NCBI GenBank assembly: GCA_964565805.1
Contig: CAZMGH010000004.1
Coordinates: 37,087 to 101,086 of the forward strand
Reading direction: 5' to 3'
DNA length: 64,000 nucleotides
Source of the DNA: Catenibacillus sp964565805
GTDB taxonomy: Bacteria > Bacillota > Clostridia > Lachnospirales > Lachnospiraceae
Shown here: positions 8,654 through 18,939 of the stretch, piece by piece
Numbering within the stretch: the stretch's first letter is position 1
Layout: every line of letters starts with the position of its first letter
Notes under the pieces: generated by a model
Databases searched by the model: none
What the model was told of the DNA's origin: nothing
The model's input: only the letters and a program-made list of their open reading frames with translations
Made by a program: the position numbers and the translations under genes

Positions 8654-10000
8654 CAGCCGCTCTAAAAGCTCCTGAGTCATGGCTTCATAGCCAGGCTTTC
8701 CAAGAAGAGCGAACATGTTCTTCTTATAGCTTTCCACACCCGGCTGATCAAAAGGATTAACCCCAAGGATATTTCCGCTGATGCCGCAGGCAAACTCATA
8801 AATATAGAAAAGCTCACCAAGATAAAACTCGTTCTGCTCAGGAATCGTGAACATAAGATTTGGAACATTCCCATCGGTATGCGCCAGAATGGTTCCGTTC
8901 ATGGCGCTCTTATTAATAAAGTCTACGTCTTTTCCTGCCAGATAATTCAGGCCGTCCAGATCTACCGGTTCTTCGTTAATAATAATATCGCGCTTTGGCT
9001 TTTCCACATTTAATACGGTTTCAAACATAATTCTGGAGCCGTCCTGGATAAACTGCCCCATGGAATGAAGGTCCGCTGTTAAAGTTACCGATGCAGGGAA
9101 AATACCTCTCTGATCCTTACCTTCGCTTTCGCCGTAAAGCTGCTTCCACCACTCGCCAATATACTGAAGAGAAGGCTCATAGCTTGCTGTGATTTCCACA
9201 GATTTCCCCTTTCTCAGAAGGATGTTGCGGATCGCTGCATACTGCATCGCATCATTTTCTTCAAAGCTGTTGTTCAGGCAGCGTTCTCTTGCGCTGGCAG
9301 CACCTTCCATAAGCTTGTCAATATCCGCGCCGCTAACAGAGATGGGCAGAAGGCCTACAGCAGTAAGAACAGAGAAACGTCCGCCTACATCATCTGGCAC
9401 AACAAAGGTTTCATAACCTTCCTCGTCCGCCAGATGCTTTAAGGCTCCCCGGGCCTTATCTGTTGTACAGTAGATCCTCTTTGCCGCTGCTTCCTTGCCG
9501 TACTTGTTTTCCAGTTTTTCTTTAAATACACGAAAAGCCACTGCAGGCTCTGTTGTCGTGCCGGACTTGGAGATCATATTAATAGAGAAATCACGATCTC
9601 CCACCAGTTCCATCAGGTCGGCAATATAAGCGCTGCTTAGGTTGTTGCCACAGAAATAAATTTCCGGAGTTTTGCGCACTTCCCTAGGAAGCATGTTATA
9701 AAAATGATGCTGTAAAAATTCAATGGCCGCGCGGGCGCCCAGATAGGAACCGCCGATGCCGATCACTAAAAGCACCTCTGAATCCTGCTGGATCTTTGCT
9801 GCTGCCTTTTTAATCCGTGCGAACTCTTCTTTGTCATAATCTACCGGAAGATCGATCCAGCCCAGAAAATCATTCCCTGCACATGTTTTATTCACAAGGA
9901 CATCCTTCGCATCTGCCGCCAGCTTGCTCATCAGCTTCACTTCGTTCTCACTGATAAATACCTTGGCCTTAGAATAATCAAACGTCACTTTCTCTGCCAT
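8648..10000 (-). CDS. pgi: glucose-6-phosphate isomerase
   Basis: Interconverts glucose-6-phosphate and fructose-6-phosphate in glycolysis, and supplies the hexose phosphates that feed the nucleotide-sugar genes at 44-57 kb. 450 residues, usual for Firmicute Pgi. Signatures include GIGGSYLGARA near residue 75, SKSGTTTE, and GIFPASV with a following histidine-containing segment. The ATG at 9998-10000 is chosen because GGAGG lies eight bases upstream. The start overlaps the last 23 bases of rpoC and its ribosome binding site is inside rpoC, so translation is probably coupled to rpoBC. Confidence 0.95.
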   Translation of the reverse strand: MAEKVTFDYSKAKVFISENEVKLMSKLAADAKDVLVNKTCAGNDFLGWIDLPVDYDKEEFARIKKAAAKIQQDSEVLLVIGIGGSYLGARAAIEFLQHHFYNMLPREVRKTPEIYFCGNNLSSAYIADLMELVGDRDFSINMISKSGTTTEPAVAFRVFKEKLENKYGKEAAAKRIYCTTDKARGALKHLADEEGYETFVVPDDVGGRFSVLTAVGLLPISVSGADIDKLMEGAASARERCLNNSFEENDAMQYAAIRNILLRKGKSVEITASYEPSLQYIGEWWKQLYGESEGKDQRGIFPASVTLTADLHSMGQFIQDGSRIMFETVLNVEKPKRDIIINEEPVDLDGLNYLAGKDVDFINKSAMNGTILAHTDGNVPNLMFTIPEQNEFYLGELFYIYEFACGISGNILGVNPFDQPGVESYKKNMFALLGKPGYEAMTQELLERLK

Positions 10001-13000
10001 TACAACTACCTCCATTAAATTCTTCCTCAATGTCTAAAACGTCATCCTGAGCAGATGCTTCATCCTGAAAAGCGTCACCTTCCACAGGCGCGTCATCAGA
10101 CATGACTTCAACAGCGTTGTCCATATCTTCATCCAGGATCACGTCATCATCTTCAGCATCCTGGGAAGCTTCGATCTCCGTCTCCGCAGCAGCTTTCTGG
10201 GCAGCCTTCTGAGCGCGTTCTGCCTTCTCAGCAGCTTTCTGTTCTTCTACGGCTCTCATAAGCGCTTCCTCTTCCAGACGCTTCTTTTCCATCTCAGCGG
10301 CAAAAGCCTCGTCTGTATCCAGCTTCACGCTGCGGTAGCGCTTCATACCTGTTCCGGCAGGAATCAGCTTACCGATGAGAACATTCTCCTTAAGGCCAAT
10401 CAGCGGGTCAACCTTACCTTTGATGGCAGCTTCTGTCAGAACTTTGGTCGTCTCCTGGAAGGAAGCGGCAGACAGGAATGAATTTGTTGCCAGAGAAGCC
10501 TTTGTAATACCCAGCATTACCTGAGTCCCCTCAGCCGGCTTCTTGCCTGCATCTACAAGGTTTTCGTTGATCTCCTCAAAATCAAGGACATCCACCAGTG
10601 TGCCTGGAAGATAATCGGCATCTCCGCTGTTTTCAATGCGGATCTTCTTCAGCATCTGACGAACGATGACCTCAACGTGCTTATCGTTGATCTCAACACC
10701 CTGAAGACGGTATACACGCTGAACCTCCCGGATCATATAATCCTGAACCGCGCGCACGCCCTTGATCTTTAACAGGTCATGAGGATTAATGCTGCCTTCC
10801 GTCAGCTCATCGCCGGCCTCAAGGCGCTGTCCGTCAGTGACCTTAATACGGGAACCGTAAGGAATCAGGTATGCCTTGGATTCTCCGGTTTCGTCATTAG
10901 TTACAACAACTTCACGTTTTTTCTTAGTATCCTTAATGGTTGCCACACCGGCAAACTCAGCGATGATTGCAAGGCCCTTTGGCTTACGCGCCTCGAAAAG
11001 CTCCTCAACACGGGGAAGACCTTGGGTAATATCATCGCCGGCAACACCGCCGCTGTGGAAAGTACGCATGGTCAGCTGTGTCCCCGGCTCACCGATGGAC
11101 TGAGCCGCGATAATACCAACAGCCTCGCCCACCTGCACAGCCTGGCCGGTAGCCATATTAGCGCCATAGCATTTCGCGCACACACCAATATGGGACTTAC
11201 AGGACAGCACTGTACGGATCTTCACCCGCTCAATGCCTGCAGCCACAACCTTAGCCGCACGCTTCGGTGTGATCATATGGTTTGCCTTTACGATCACTTC
11301 GCCGGTTTCCGGATGAACAATATCCTCAGCCGCGTAACGTCCGGTCATACGGTCCTCAAGGCTTTCGATCATTTCACGGCCATCGGTAAAGGCTTCGATC
11401 CACATTCCTGGGATTTCCTTTTCGACCTCGCAGCAATCTGTTTCCCGAACGATCAGATCCTGAGAAACGTCTACAAGGCGGCGGGTCAAGTAACCGGAAT
11501 CGGCGGTACGCAGCGCCGTATCGGAAAGACCTTTACGGGCGCCATGAGCGGAAATAAAGTATTCCAGTACGTCAAGGCCTTCACGGAAGTTCGACTTGAT
11601 CGGCAGCTCGATGGTACGTCCGGATGTATCGGCCATAAGGCCGCGCATACCGGCCAGCTGTTTAATCTGCTGGTTAGAACCACGGGCGCCGGAGTCTGCC
11701 ATCATGAAGATGTTGTTATATCTGTCAAGGCCGGTCAGCAAAGCGTTTGTAATCTTATCATCGGCATTTTTCCATGCTTCGATAACTGCCTTATAACGCT
11801 CTTCCTCCGTTACAAGACCGCGGCGGAAGTTCTTTGTAATAGCTTCGATGGTCTTTTCAGCCTCAGCCAGGTATTCCTTTTTCTCCTCAGGCACTGTCAT
11901 ATCGGAAATGGATACGGTCAGGGCGCCGATGGTGGAATACTTGTAACCGATGGACTTAATATCATCAAGAACCTCGGCAGTCTTTGTAGCGCCGTGGTTA
12001 TTGATCAGTTTGTCAATGATCTTCTTTAACTGCTTCTTGCCAACAAGGAAGTCGATTTCCGGCAGGAAGTAGTTGTCCGGGTTAGACCGATCCACAAAGC
12101 CCAGATCCTGAGGAATGATCTCGTTAAAAAGAAGACGTCCCAGGGTGGTTTCAATGGTTCTTACCACATGTTCTCCGTTGATCATGCCTTCACGGCGCAC
12201 CTTGATCTTGGAATGAAGGGTAATATATTTATTTTCATAAGCTAAAATAGCTTCATTCATGCTCTTGAAGAGCTTTCCTTCGCCAACATCTCCCGGCTTA
12301 TCCAGGGTCAGGTAGTAAATACCAAGCACCATATCCTGGGAAGGGACAGCCACAGGGCCGCCGTCCGAGGGCTTTAACAGGTTGTTGGGAGACAGCAGGA
12401 GGAAGCGGCACTCTGCCTGAGCTTCCACAAATAACGGTACATGGACAGCCATCTGGTCACCGTCAAAGTCCGCGTTAAACGCGGTACAAACCAGCGGATG
12501 AAGCTTAATCGCCTTACCTTCTACAAGAATGGGTTCGAAAGCCTGGATGCCGAGGCGGTGGAGCGTCGGGGCACGGTTAAGCATTACCGGATGTTCCTTA
12601 ATAACATCCTCTAAAACATCCCACACTTCCGGCTGAAGGCGCTCAACCATCTTTTTAGCAGATTTAATGTTGTGAGCCAGACCCTGAGCAACAAGCTGAC
12701 GCATAACAAAAGGCTTAAACAGCTCGATCGCCATTTCCTTAGGCAGACCGCACTGGTAAATCTTTAACTCAGGACCCACAACGATAACGGAACGTCCGGA
12801 ATAGTCTACACGCTTACCTAAAAGGTTCTGACGGAAACGTCCCTGCTTACCTTTAAGCATATCGGACAGAGACTTTAAGGCACGGTTGCCCGGACCGGTG
12901 ACCGGACGGCCACGGCGGCCGTTATCGATCAGAGCGTCTACGGCTTCCTGGAGCATACGCTTTTCGTTGCGCACGATAATGTCCGGAGCGCCCAGCTCCA

Positions 13001-13841
13001 ACAGTCTCTTTAAACGGTTATTTCTGTTAATGATCCTCCGGTACAGATCATTTAAGTCAGACGTCGCGAAACGTCCGCCGTCTAACTGTACCATAGGACG
13101 AATGTCGGGAGGAATCACCGGGATCACATCCAGGATCATCCATTCCGGACGGTTTCCAGAGCTTCTAAAGGCCTCTACAACCTCCAGACGCTTAATGATC
13201 CGGGCACGCTTCTGACCGGAAGCATCCTTTAACTCTCTTTTAAGAGTTTCAGCATCTTTATCCAGGTCAATGCGCTTTAACAGCTCCTGGATGGACTCTG
13301 CGCCCATGCCGGCACGGAAGCTGCTGCCGTATTTATCACAAGCTTCCTGATATTCTTTTTCAGAAAGCACTTGCTTTTCCGCAAGTTCCGTATCTCCCTT
13401 ATCCAAAACCACGTAAGAGGCAAAATACAGCACCTTTTCCAGGTTTCTTGGAGACATATCCAGGATCAGGCCAAGACGGCTTGGGATTCCTTTAAAATAC
13501 CAGATATGGGACACCGGAGCTGCCAATTCAATATGTCCCATACGCTCACGGCGCACACTGGATTTTGTAACCTCAACGCCGCAGCGGTCGCAGACAACGC
13601 CTTTATAACGGATCTTTTTGTACTTGCCGCAGTGGCACTCCCAGTCCTTGCTGGGCCCGAAGATCCGTTCACAAAACAGCCCGTCTTTTTCCGGCTTTAA
13701 TGTCCTGTAGTTAATGGTTTCCGGCTTTTTGACTTCGCCGTGGGACCACTGACGGATCTTTTCAGGTGAAGCCAAACCAATCTTAATGGCATCAAATGTC
13801 ATCGGCTGGTAAGTGGTTTCATTGGTTTTTGTTTCAGGCAT
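9978..13841 (-). CDS. rpoC: DNA-directed RNA polymerase subunit beta'
   Basis: Beta' subunit of RNA polymerase, 1287 residues from the ATG at 13841, which has GGGAG eight bases upstream; a GTG three codons earlier has poorer spacing. The N-terminal zinc finger (CHCGKYKK...CDRCG), the catalytic NADFDGDQMAVH loop with three Asp binding Mg2+, and the second zinc site (CKSHIGVCAKCYG) are all present. An Ala/Glu-rich coiled segment and a ~70-residue very acidic tail rich in D and E follow. The last ~15 residues are read through the pgi ribosome binding site and start. Confidence 0.98.
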   Translation of the reverse strand: MPETKTNETTYQPMTFDAIKIGLASPEKIRQWSHGEVKKPETINYRTLKPEKDGLFCERIFGPSKDWECHCGKYKKIRYKGVVCDRCGVEVTKSSVRRERMGHIELAAPVSHIWYFKGIPSRLGLILDMSPRNLEKVLYFASYVVLDKGDTELAEKQVLSEKEYQEACDKYGSSFRAGMGAESIQELLKRIDLDKDAETLKRELKDASGQKRARIIKRLEVVEAFRSSGNRPEWMILDVIPVIPPDIRPMVQLDGGRFATSDLNDLYRRIINRNNRLKRLLELGAPDIIVRNEKRMLQEAVDALIDNGRRGRPVTGPGNRALKSLSDMLKGKQGRFRQNLLGKRVDYSGRSVIVVGPELKIYQCGLPKEMAIELFKPFVMRQLVAQGLAHNIKSAKKMVERLQPEVWDVLEDVIKEHPVMLNRAPTLHRLGIQAFEPILVEGKAIKLHPLVCTAFNADFDGDQMAVHVPLFVEAQAECRFLLLSPNNLLKPSDGGPVAVPSQDMVLGIYYLTLDKPGDVGEGKLFKSMNEAILAYENKYITLHSKIKVRREGMINGEHVVRTIETTLGRLLFNEIIPQDLGFVDRSNPDNYFLPEIDFLVGKKQLKKIIDKLINNHGATKTAEVLDDIKSIGYKYSTIGALTVSISDMTVPEEKKEYLAEAEKTIEAITKNFRRGLVTEEERYKAVIEAWKNADDKITNALLTGLDRYNNIFMMADSGARGSNQQIKQLAGMRGLMADTSGRTIELPIKSNFREGLDVLEYFISAHGARKGLSDTALRTADSGYLTRRLVDVSQDLIVRETDCCEVEKEIPGMWIEAFTDGREMIESLEDRMTGRYAAEDIVHPETGEVIVKANHMITPKRAAKVVAAGIERVKIRTVLSCKSHIGVCAKCYGANMATGQAVQVGEAVGIIAAQSIGEPGTQLTMRTFHSGGVAGDDITQGLPRVEELFEARKPKGLAIIAEFAGVATIKDTKKKREVVVTNDETGESKAYLIPYGSRIKVTDGQRLEAGDELTEGSINPHDLLKIKGVRAVQDYMIREVQRVYRLQGVEINDKHVEVIVRQMLKKIRIENSGDADYLPGTLVDVLDFEEINENLVDAGKKPAEGTQVMLGITKASLATNSFLSAASFQETTKVLTEAAIKGKVDPLIGLKENVLIGKLIPAGTGMKRYRSVKLDTDEAFAAEMEKKRLEEEALMRAVEEQKAAEKAERAQKAAQKAAAETEIEASQDAEDDDVILDEDMDNAVEVMSDDAPVEGDAFQDEASAQDDVLDIEEEFNGGSCNGRESDV

Positions 13842-13858
13842 ATATGGCACTCCCTTCT

Positions 13859-16800
13859 TTAGTCATCTAAATCGGAATCACTGCTGCTGTCGAAAAAGTC
13901 GTCGAAATCATCGTCAGACTCTTCCACATCGATCAGCTCATTGTTGTCGTCAAGCTCCTGCTGTTTATAGCCATAATCACCCATGGAATCACTGTCATAT
14001 TCAAAATCACGGCTTCCGTTCATGATACTTGCAATATCCTCGTTGCCATAATCAATGTTTTCGCCGATTTCAACTTCGGTCTGGTCATCCCGCAGCACAC
14101 GGACATCCAGAGCCAGAGCCTGAAGCTCTTTAAGCAATACCTTAAAGGATTCGGGAATACCAGGTTCACTGACATTCTCACCTTTAATAATGGCTTCATA
14201 AGTTTTCACACGTCCGGTCACATCATCGGACTTGAAGGTCAGGATCTCCTGAAGGGTATAGGATGCGCCGTAAGCTTCCAGCGCCCAAACCTCCATCTCG
14301 CCGAAACGCTGCCCGCCGAACTGGGCCTTTCCTCCAAGAGGCTGCTGTGTTACAAGAGAGTATGGACCAGTAGAACGCGCATGGATCTTATCATCAACCA
14401 GATGATGAAGCTTAAGGTAATGCATGTAGCCTACAGTTACCGGGCTGTCAAATTCCTCACCGGTACGTCCGTCACGAAGCTGGATCTTACCGGTACGGCT
14501 GATAGGCACACCTCTCCATTCCTCTCTGTGCGCTTTATTTTTATCCAGATAATCATAAACCTCAGGAGCCAGATCATCTTTCCATTTTTCAGTAAATTCT
14601 TCCCAGGAAGTGTTTACATAGTCATTCGCCATTTCCAGGGTGTCCATAATATCTTCCTCGTTCGCTCCGTCAAAGACCGGTGTTTCAATCTTAAAGCCCA
14701 GCGCTTTGGCAGCCAGACCCAGATGAACCTCAAGAACCTGACCGATATTCATACGGGAAGGCACGCCCAGAGGGTTAAGCACAATATCCAAAGGACGACC
14801 GTTGGGAAGGAATGGCATATCCTCCACAGGAAGCACACGGGAAACAACACCTTTGTTACCATGGCGGCCGGCCATCTTATCACCGACAGAAATCTTACGT
14901 TTCTGAGCAATGTAAACGCGAACGCACTCATTGACCCCAGGAGACAGCTCATCGCCATTTTCTCTTGTAAATACTTTGGCATCCAGAATGATACCATATT
15001 CGCCGTGAGGTACCTTTAAGGATGTGTCGCGGACTTCACGGGCCTTCTCACCAAAGATTGCCCGAAGGAGACGCTCTTCTGCTGTAAGCTCAGTTTCACC
15101 TTTAGGTGTAACCTTACCTACAAGAATATCCCCGGCACGCACTTCCGCGCCTACACGAATGATCCCCCGCTCGTCCAGGTTCTTTAAGGCATCATCACCC
15201 ACGCCCGGAACATCTCTTGTGATTTCTTCCGGTCCCAGCTTTGTATCTCTGGCCTCAGCCTCATACTCCGCAATATGGATAGAAGTATAAACATCCTCCT
15301 GAACAAGACGCTCACTAAGGAGTACGGCATCCTCGTAGTTGTAGCCTTCCCATGTCATGAAACCAATCAGCGGGTTCTTTCCAAGGGCAAGCTCGCCGTT
15401 ATAGGTGGATGGGCCGTCTGCAAGGACATCCCCTGCCAGGACACGGTCATTTTTATAGACAATGGGCCGCTGGTTGTAGCAGGCGCCCTGGTTGCTTCCT
15501 ACAAACTTCTGTAATTTATAACGATCTCTGTCACCGTCATCGGTCTTAACAATGATCTCGCTGGCAGAAGACTTTTCAACCACACCGGAGCGCTTTGCGA
15601 TAACGCACACACCAGAGTCTACTGCTGCCTTTCCTTCCATACCTGTACCAACAATGGAAGAATCCGTAAGCATCAAAGGCACAGCCTGACGCTGCATGTT
15701 GGATCCCATAAGGGCACGATTGGCATCATCATTTTCCAGGAAGGGGATCATGGATGTAGCCACAGAAAATACCATCTTAGGAGATACGTCCATCAGATCG
15801 ATCCTGGAGCGGGCAAACTGAGAAGTCTCTTCCCTGTAACGGCCGGATACGTTATTTTCAATAAAATGGCCTTCCTCATCCAGAGGCGCGTTGGCCTGGG
15901 CCACAATATAATTATCTTCTTCATCGGCGGTCAGATAAACCACTTCATCCGTAACTCTCGGGTTCAGACGGTCGGACTTATCCACCTTACGGTAAGGCGC
16001 TTCCACAAAACCATACTCGTTAATCCGGGCATAACATGCCAAAGAGTTGATCAGACCGATGTTTGGACCTTCAGGGGTTTCGATAGGACACATACGGCCG
16101 TAATGGGTATAGTGAACGTCACGGACCTCGAAACCGGCACGGTCACGGGACAGGCCACCGGGACCCAGGGCAGACAAACGACGCTTGTGCGTCAGCTCAG
16201 ACAGCGGGTTGTTCTGGTCCATGAACTGGGACAGCTGGGAGCTTCCGAAGAACTCCTTCACTGCTGCCGTTACCGGCTTAATATTGATCAGGGACTGAGG
16301 AGAAATACCCTCCAGGTCCTGAGTGGTCATACGTTCACGGACAACACGCTCCATTCTTGAAAGACCGATACGGTACTGGTTCTGGAGCAGCTCTCCTACG
16401 GCGCGGATACGGCGGTTTCCTAAGTGGTCAATATCATCGGAAGTGCCAACGCCATATTCCAGATGCATATTATAATTAATGGAAGCAAAAATATCTTCCT
16501 TTGTAATATGCATAGGCACAAGCTCATGCACATTTCTCTTAATGGCTCTCTTAATATCTTCTATATCATCAAACTCGTCCAGAATCGATTTAAGCACAGG
16601 GTAATAAACCAGCTCTGTCACTCCCAGCTCTCTCGGGTCCACATCCACGTAAGCGGAAAGGTCTACAGCCATGTTAGACAACACTTTAACCTTGCGGCCT
16701 TCCTCAGTGGTAATAAACACAGCAGGAATAGCAGCGTTCTGAATGGCAACTGCCAGCTCTTCCGTAATGGCAGTCCCGGCCTCAGCTAGAATCTCACCTG

Positions 16801-17707
16801 TAGAAGTATCCACTACATCCTCAGCTAAGGTAAAGTTTTTTATACGATATTTTAAAGCAAGCTTTTTATTAAACTTATAGCGGCCAACCTTTGCCAGATC
16901 GTATCTTCTGGCATCGAAGAACATGGCATTGATCAGGCTTTCCGCGCTTTCTACAGATAAAGGTTCGCCGGGGCGGATCTTCTTATATAATTCCAAAAGG
17001 CCGTCATGGTAATTATCGGATGTATCCTTTGTCATGCTGGCGAGGATCTTAGGCTCTTCACCAAACAGATCAATGATCTCCTGGTTTGTGCCAATACCCA
17101 GCGAACGGATCAGCACGGTGATGGGCACCTTACGTGTACGGTCAACACGTACATAAAACACATCATTAGAATCGGTTTCATATTCCAGCCATGCGCCCCG
17201 GTTAGGGATCACCGTACAGGAAAACAGCTTTTTACCGATCTTATCATGGCCGATCCCGTAGTAGATACCGGGAGAACGGACAAGCTGGCTAACAATAACA
17301 CGCTCAGCGCCGTTAATCACGAAAGTACCGGTCTCTGTCATAATCGGCAGGTCGCCCATAAAGATCTCATGTTCATTAATTTCATCTGTTTCCTTGTTAA
17401 TAAGGCGGACTTTTACCTTCAGGGGAGCAGCATAGGTTGCGTCCCGCTCTTTACATTCTTCAATGCTATACTTAACATCATCTTCACATAACGTAAAATC
17501 TGTAAACTCAAGACTCAAATGACCGCTGTAGTCAGCGATTGGAGATATATCATCGAAAACTTCCTTAAGCCCCTTTTCAAGAAACCAATTGTAGGAATCC
17601 TTCTGTACCTCAATAAGGTTGGGCATATCAAGAACTTCTTTTCGATGAGAATAGCTCATGCGGATGCCTTTTCCGGCTTTAACTGGTTTAATTCGTTTGC
17701 TATTCAT
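13859..17707 (-). CDS. rpoB: DNA-directed RNA polymerase subunit beta
   Basis: Beta subunit, 1282 residues, starting MNSKRIKPVKAGKG and ending in an acidic Asp/Ser-rich tail. The rifampicin-binding region is recognisable (SQFMDQNNPLSELTHKRRLSALGPGG), as are GRHGNKGVVS and GGKAQFGGQRFGEMEVWALEAYGA blocks (the latter shared by all beta subunits). The start has AAGGGG 13 bases upstream, slightly long. It is separated from rpoC by 17 bases and from its own promoter by about 110. rplL, its usual neighbour, is not adjacent but ends about 16 kb away. Confidence 0.98.
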   Translation of the reverse strand: MNSKRIKPVKAGKGIRMSYSHRKEVLDMPNLIEVQKDSYNWFLEKGLKEVFDDISPIADYSGHLSLEFTDFTLCEDDVKYSIEECKERDATYAAPLKVKVRLINKETDEINEHEIFMGDLPIMTETGTFVINGAERVIVSQLVRSPGIYYGIGHDKIGKKLFSCTVIPNRGAWLEYETDSNDVFYVRVDRTRKVPITVLIRSLGIGTNQEIIDLFGEEPKILASMTKDTSDNYHDGLLELYKKIRPGEPLSVESAESLINAMFFDARRYDLAKVGRYKFNKKLALKYRIKNFTLAEDVVDTSTGEILAEAGTAITEELAVAIQNAAIPAVFITTEEGRKVKVLSNMAVDLSAYVDVDPRELGVTELVYYPVLKSILDEFDDIEDIKRAIKRNVHELVPMHITKEDIFASINYNMHLEYGVGTSDDIDHLGNRRIRAVGELLQNQYRIGLSRMERVVRERMTTQDLEGISPQSLINIKPVTAAVKEFFGSSQLSQFMDQNNPLSELTHKRRLSALGPGGLSRDRAGFEVRDVHYTHYGRMCPIETPEGPNIGLINSLACYARINEYGFVEAPYRKVDKSDRLNPRVTDEVVYLTADEEDNYIVAQANAPLDEEGHFIENNVSGRYREETSQFARSRIDLMDVSPKMVFSVATSMIPFLENDDANRALMGSNMQRQAVPLMLTDSSIVGTGMEGKAAVDSGVCVIAKRSGVVEKSSASEIIVKTDDGDRDRYKLQKFVGSNQGACYNQRPIVYKNDRVLAGDVLADGPSTYNGELALGKNPLIGFMTWEGYNYEDAVLLSERLVQEDVYTSIHIAEYEAEARDTKLGPEEITRDVPGVGDDALKNLDERGIIRVGAEVRAGDILVGKVTPKGETELTAEERLLRAIFGEKAREVRDTSLKVPHGEYGIILDAKVFTRENGDELSPGVNECVRVYIAQKRKISVGDKMAGRHGNKGVVSRVLPVEDMPFLPNGRPLDIVLNPLGVPSRMNIGQVLEVHLGLAAKALGFKIETPVFDGANEEDIMDTLEMANDYVNTSWEEFTEKWKDDLAPEVYDYLDKNKAHREEWRGVPISRTGKIQLRDGRTGEEFDSPVTVGYMHYLKLHHLVDDKIHARSTGPYSLVTQQPLGGKAQFGGQRFGEMEVWALEAYGASYTLQEILTFKSDDVTGRVKTYEAIIKGENVSEPGIPESFKVLLKELQALALDVRVLRDDQTEVEIGENIDYGNEDIASIMNGSRDFEYDSDSMGDYGYKQQELDDNNELIDVEESDDDFDDFFDSSSDSDLDD

Positions 17708-17815
17708 TAGACGTTTTTCACCCCTTAAATCGTTGTGTTCGAGTTCCTTTTGTGCAGTTTGCCAGTGGAATTTCCAGCCAAACGGCAGGAAACCCCACGT
17801 TAATTGCAGTAGACT

Positions 17816-17845
17816 ATTTTACCATGAAATGGAAGAGTTTGTCAA
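17816..17845 (-). promoter_or_regulatory. rpoBC promoter
   Basis: On the minus strand, consensus TTGACA (17840-17845), an 18-bp spacer ending in TGG, and TAAAAT (17816-17821), about 108 bp before rpoB. It starts only nine bases after the degV stop. A dedicated promoter fits the separation of rpoBC from rplJL. Confidence 0.75.
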
Positions 17846-17853
17846 GACTTTTT

Positions 17854-18732
17854 TCAGCCCTCCAGTTCGGGAATCATTTTCGAGCAGGCGATTGCCAAAG
17901 CGCCCGGACCGATGTGGCAGGCCACGCTTAAAGATAAAGGCGCAATATAAATGTCATGATCTGGAAAATCCTCCTTGATCTCCCGACGAAATTCCTCAGC
18001 CAGCTCCTGGTTTTGCGTATGGGCAATTCCCAGATACACTTTTTCTCCCTTAGGCGACTTTCCGATCCGTTCTGTCAGATCCTTTTTCATAGCATCGATC
18101 ATAATAGCGCGGGCCTGTTTTACCGTCCTTGCCTTGGCAAAGGCATCCAGTTTCTTGCCCTGGATCTGGAGCACCGGCTTTAACCGGAGCAACGTTCCCA
18201 AAGCCGCAGCCGCAGGGGTGATCCGGCCGCCCTTTTTTAAATACTTAAGGGTATCCACCATAATATAAATACTGGACTCCTTATGTTCCCGCATTAAAAT
18301 ATCATGGATCTGCTTGCCGCTGTAACCTTTTTCTGCCAGAGCAATAGCATCCAGGGCGCTCTGACGCTGAGTCACAGAAATCCGGTGGTTATCCACCACC
18401 CACACTTTGTTATCATAATCCGCCGCCAGCATTTTGGCTGTATCACAGGTGCCGGACAGACCGCTGGACATAGGGATATGAACGATCTCATCATAATCCT
18501 TAAGGATCTCATCCCAAAGATCCAGAACCTTTTCTGGGGATGGCTGGGATGTGGCAATATCTGTTCCATCTCCAAGCATTTCATAAAACTGTTCCTGAGT
18601 CAGATCAATATCTTCAAAATAAGTCTTCTCGCCAATATTAAAGGGCATAGGAAGCACTCGGATTCCCAGTTCCATCGCCTGACCTTGTGTAATACCGCCG
18701 TTACTGTCTGTAATCACTGCAACCTTGCTCAT
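17854..18732 (-). CDS. DegV family protein (copy 1)
   Basis: 292 residues; DegV proteins bind a fatty acid and in Firmicutes the FakB type presents it to the kinase FakA. The N-terminal VAVITDSNGGI block, the STSQPSPE-like SQPSPE segment near residue 80, the MSSGLSGTC motif and the LKYLKKGGRI segment are all present. Start ATG with AAGGAGG seven bases upstream. Upstream of it is a perfect GGTATCC/GGATACC hairpin at about 18774-18790. A second DegV gene lies on the other side of prfC. Which fatty acid it binds cannot be told. Confidence 0.9.
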   Translation of the reverse strand: MSKVAVITDSNGGITQGQAMELGIRVLPMPFNIGEKTYFEDIDLTQEQFYEMLGDGTDIATSQPSPEKVLDLWDEILKDYDEIVHIPMSSGLSGTCDTAKMLAADYDNKVWVVDNHRISVTQRQSALDAIALAEKGYSGKQIHDILMREHKESSIYIMVDTLKYLKKGGRITPAAAALGTLLRLKPVLQIQGKKLDAFAKARTVKQARAIMIDAMKKDLTERIGKSPKGEKVYLGIAHTQNQELAEEFRREIKEDFPDHDIYIAPLSLSVACHIGPGALAIACSKMIPELEG

Positions 18733-18939
18733 TTTTTCCTCCTTATCCCGGACACGCCTCTGCCTATACAGGTATCCCCAAAGGATACCCTCCTTTCCTT
18801 ACTACTTGCGGGCATATCCTTGCTTCATTATCTGTTTTTTAAAACCGTTTACCTTATATAAACACAAGAAGCCCGCTGGCATCTGCCGCGAACTTCCTGT
18901 TATTTTCTCTATTCTTTTATTACAGTCTGCGTCTGCAGA

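Noticed and set aside
10779..12029. 416-codon open frame on the plus strand
   Set aside because: Lies entirely opposite rpoC, has no ribosome binding site or recognisable domain; a shadow of a highly biased coding sequence.
14381..15019. 212-codon open frame on the plus strand
   Set aside because: Opposite rpoB with no protein features; shadow.
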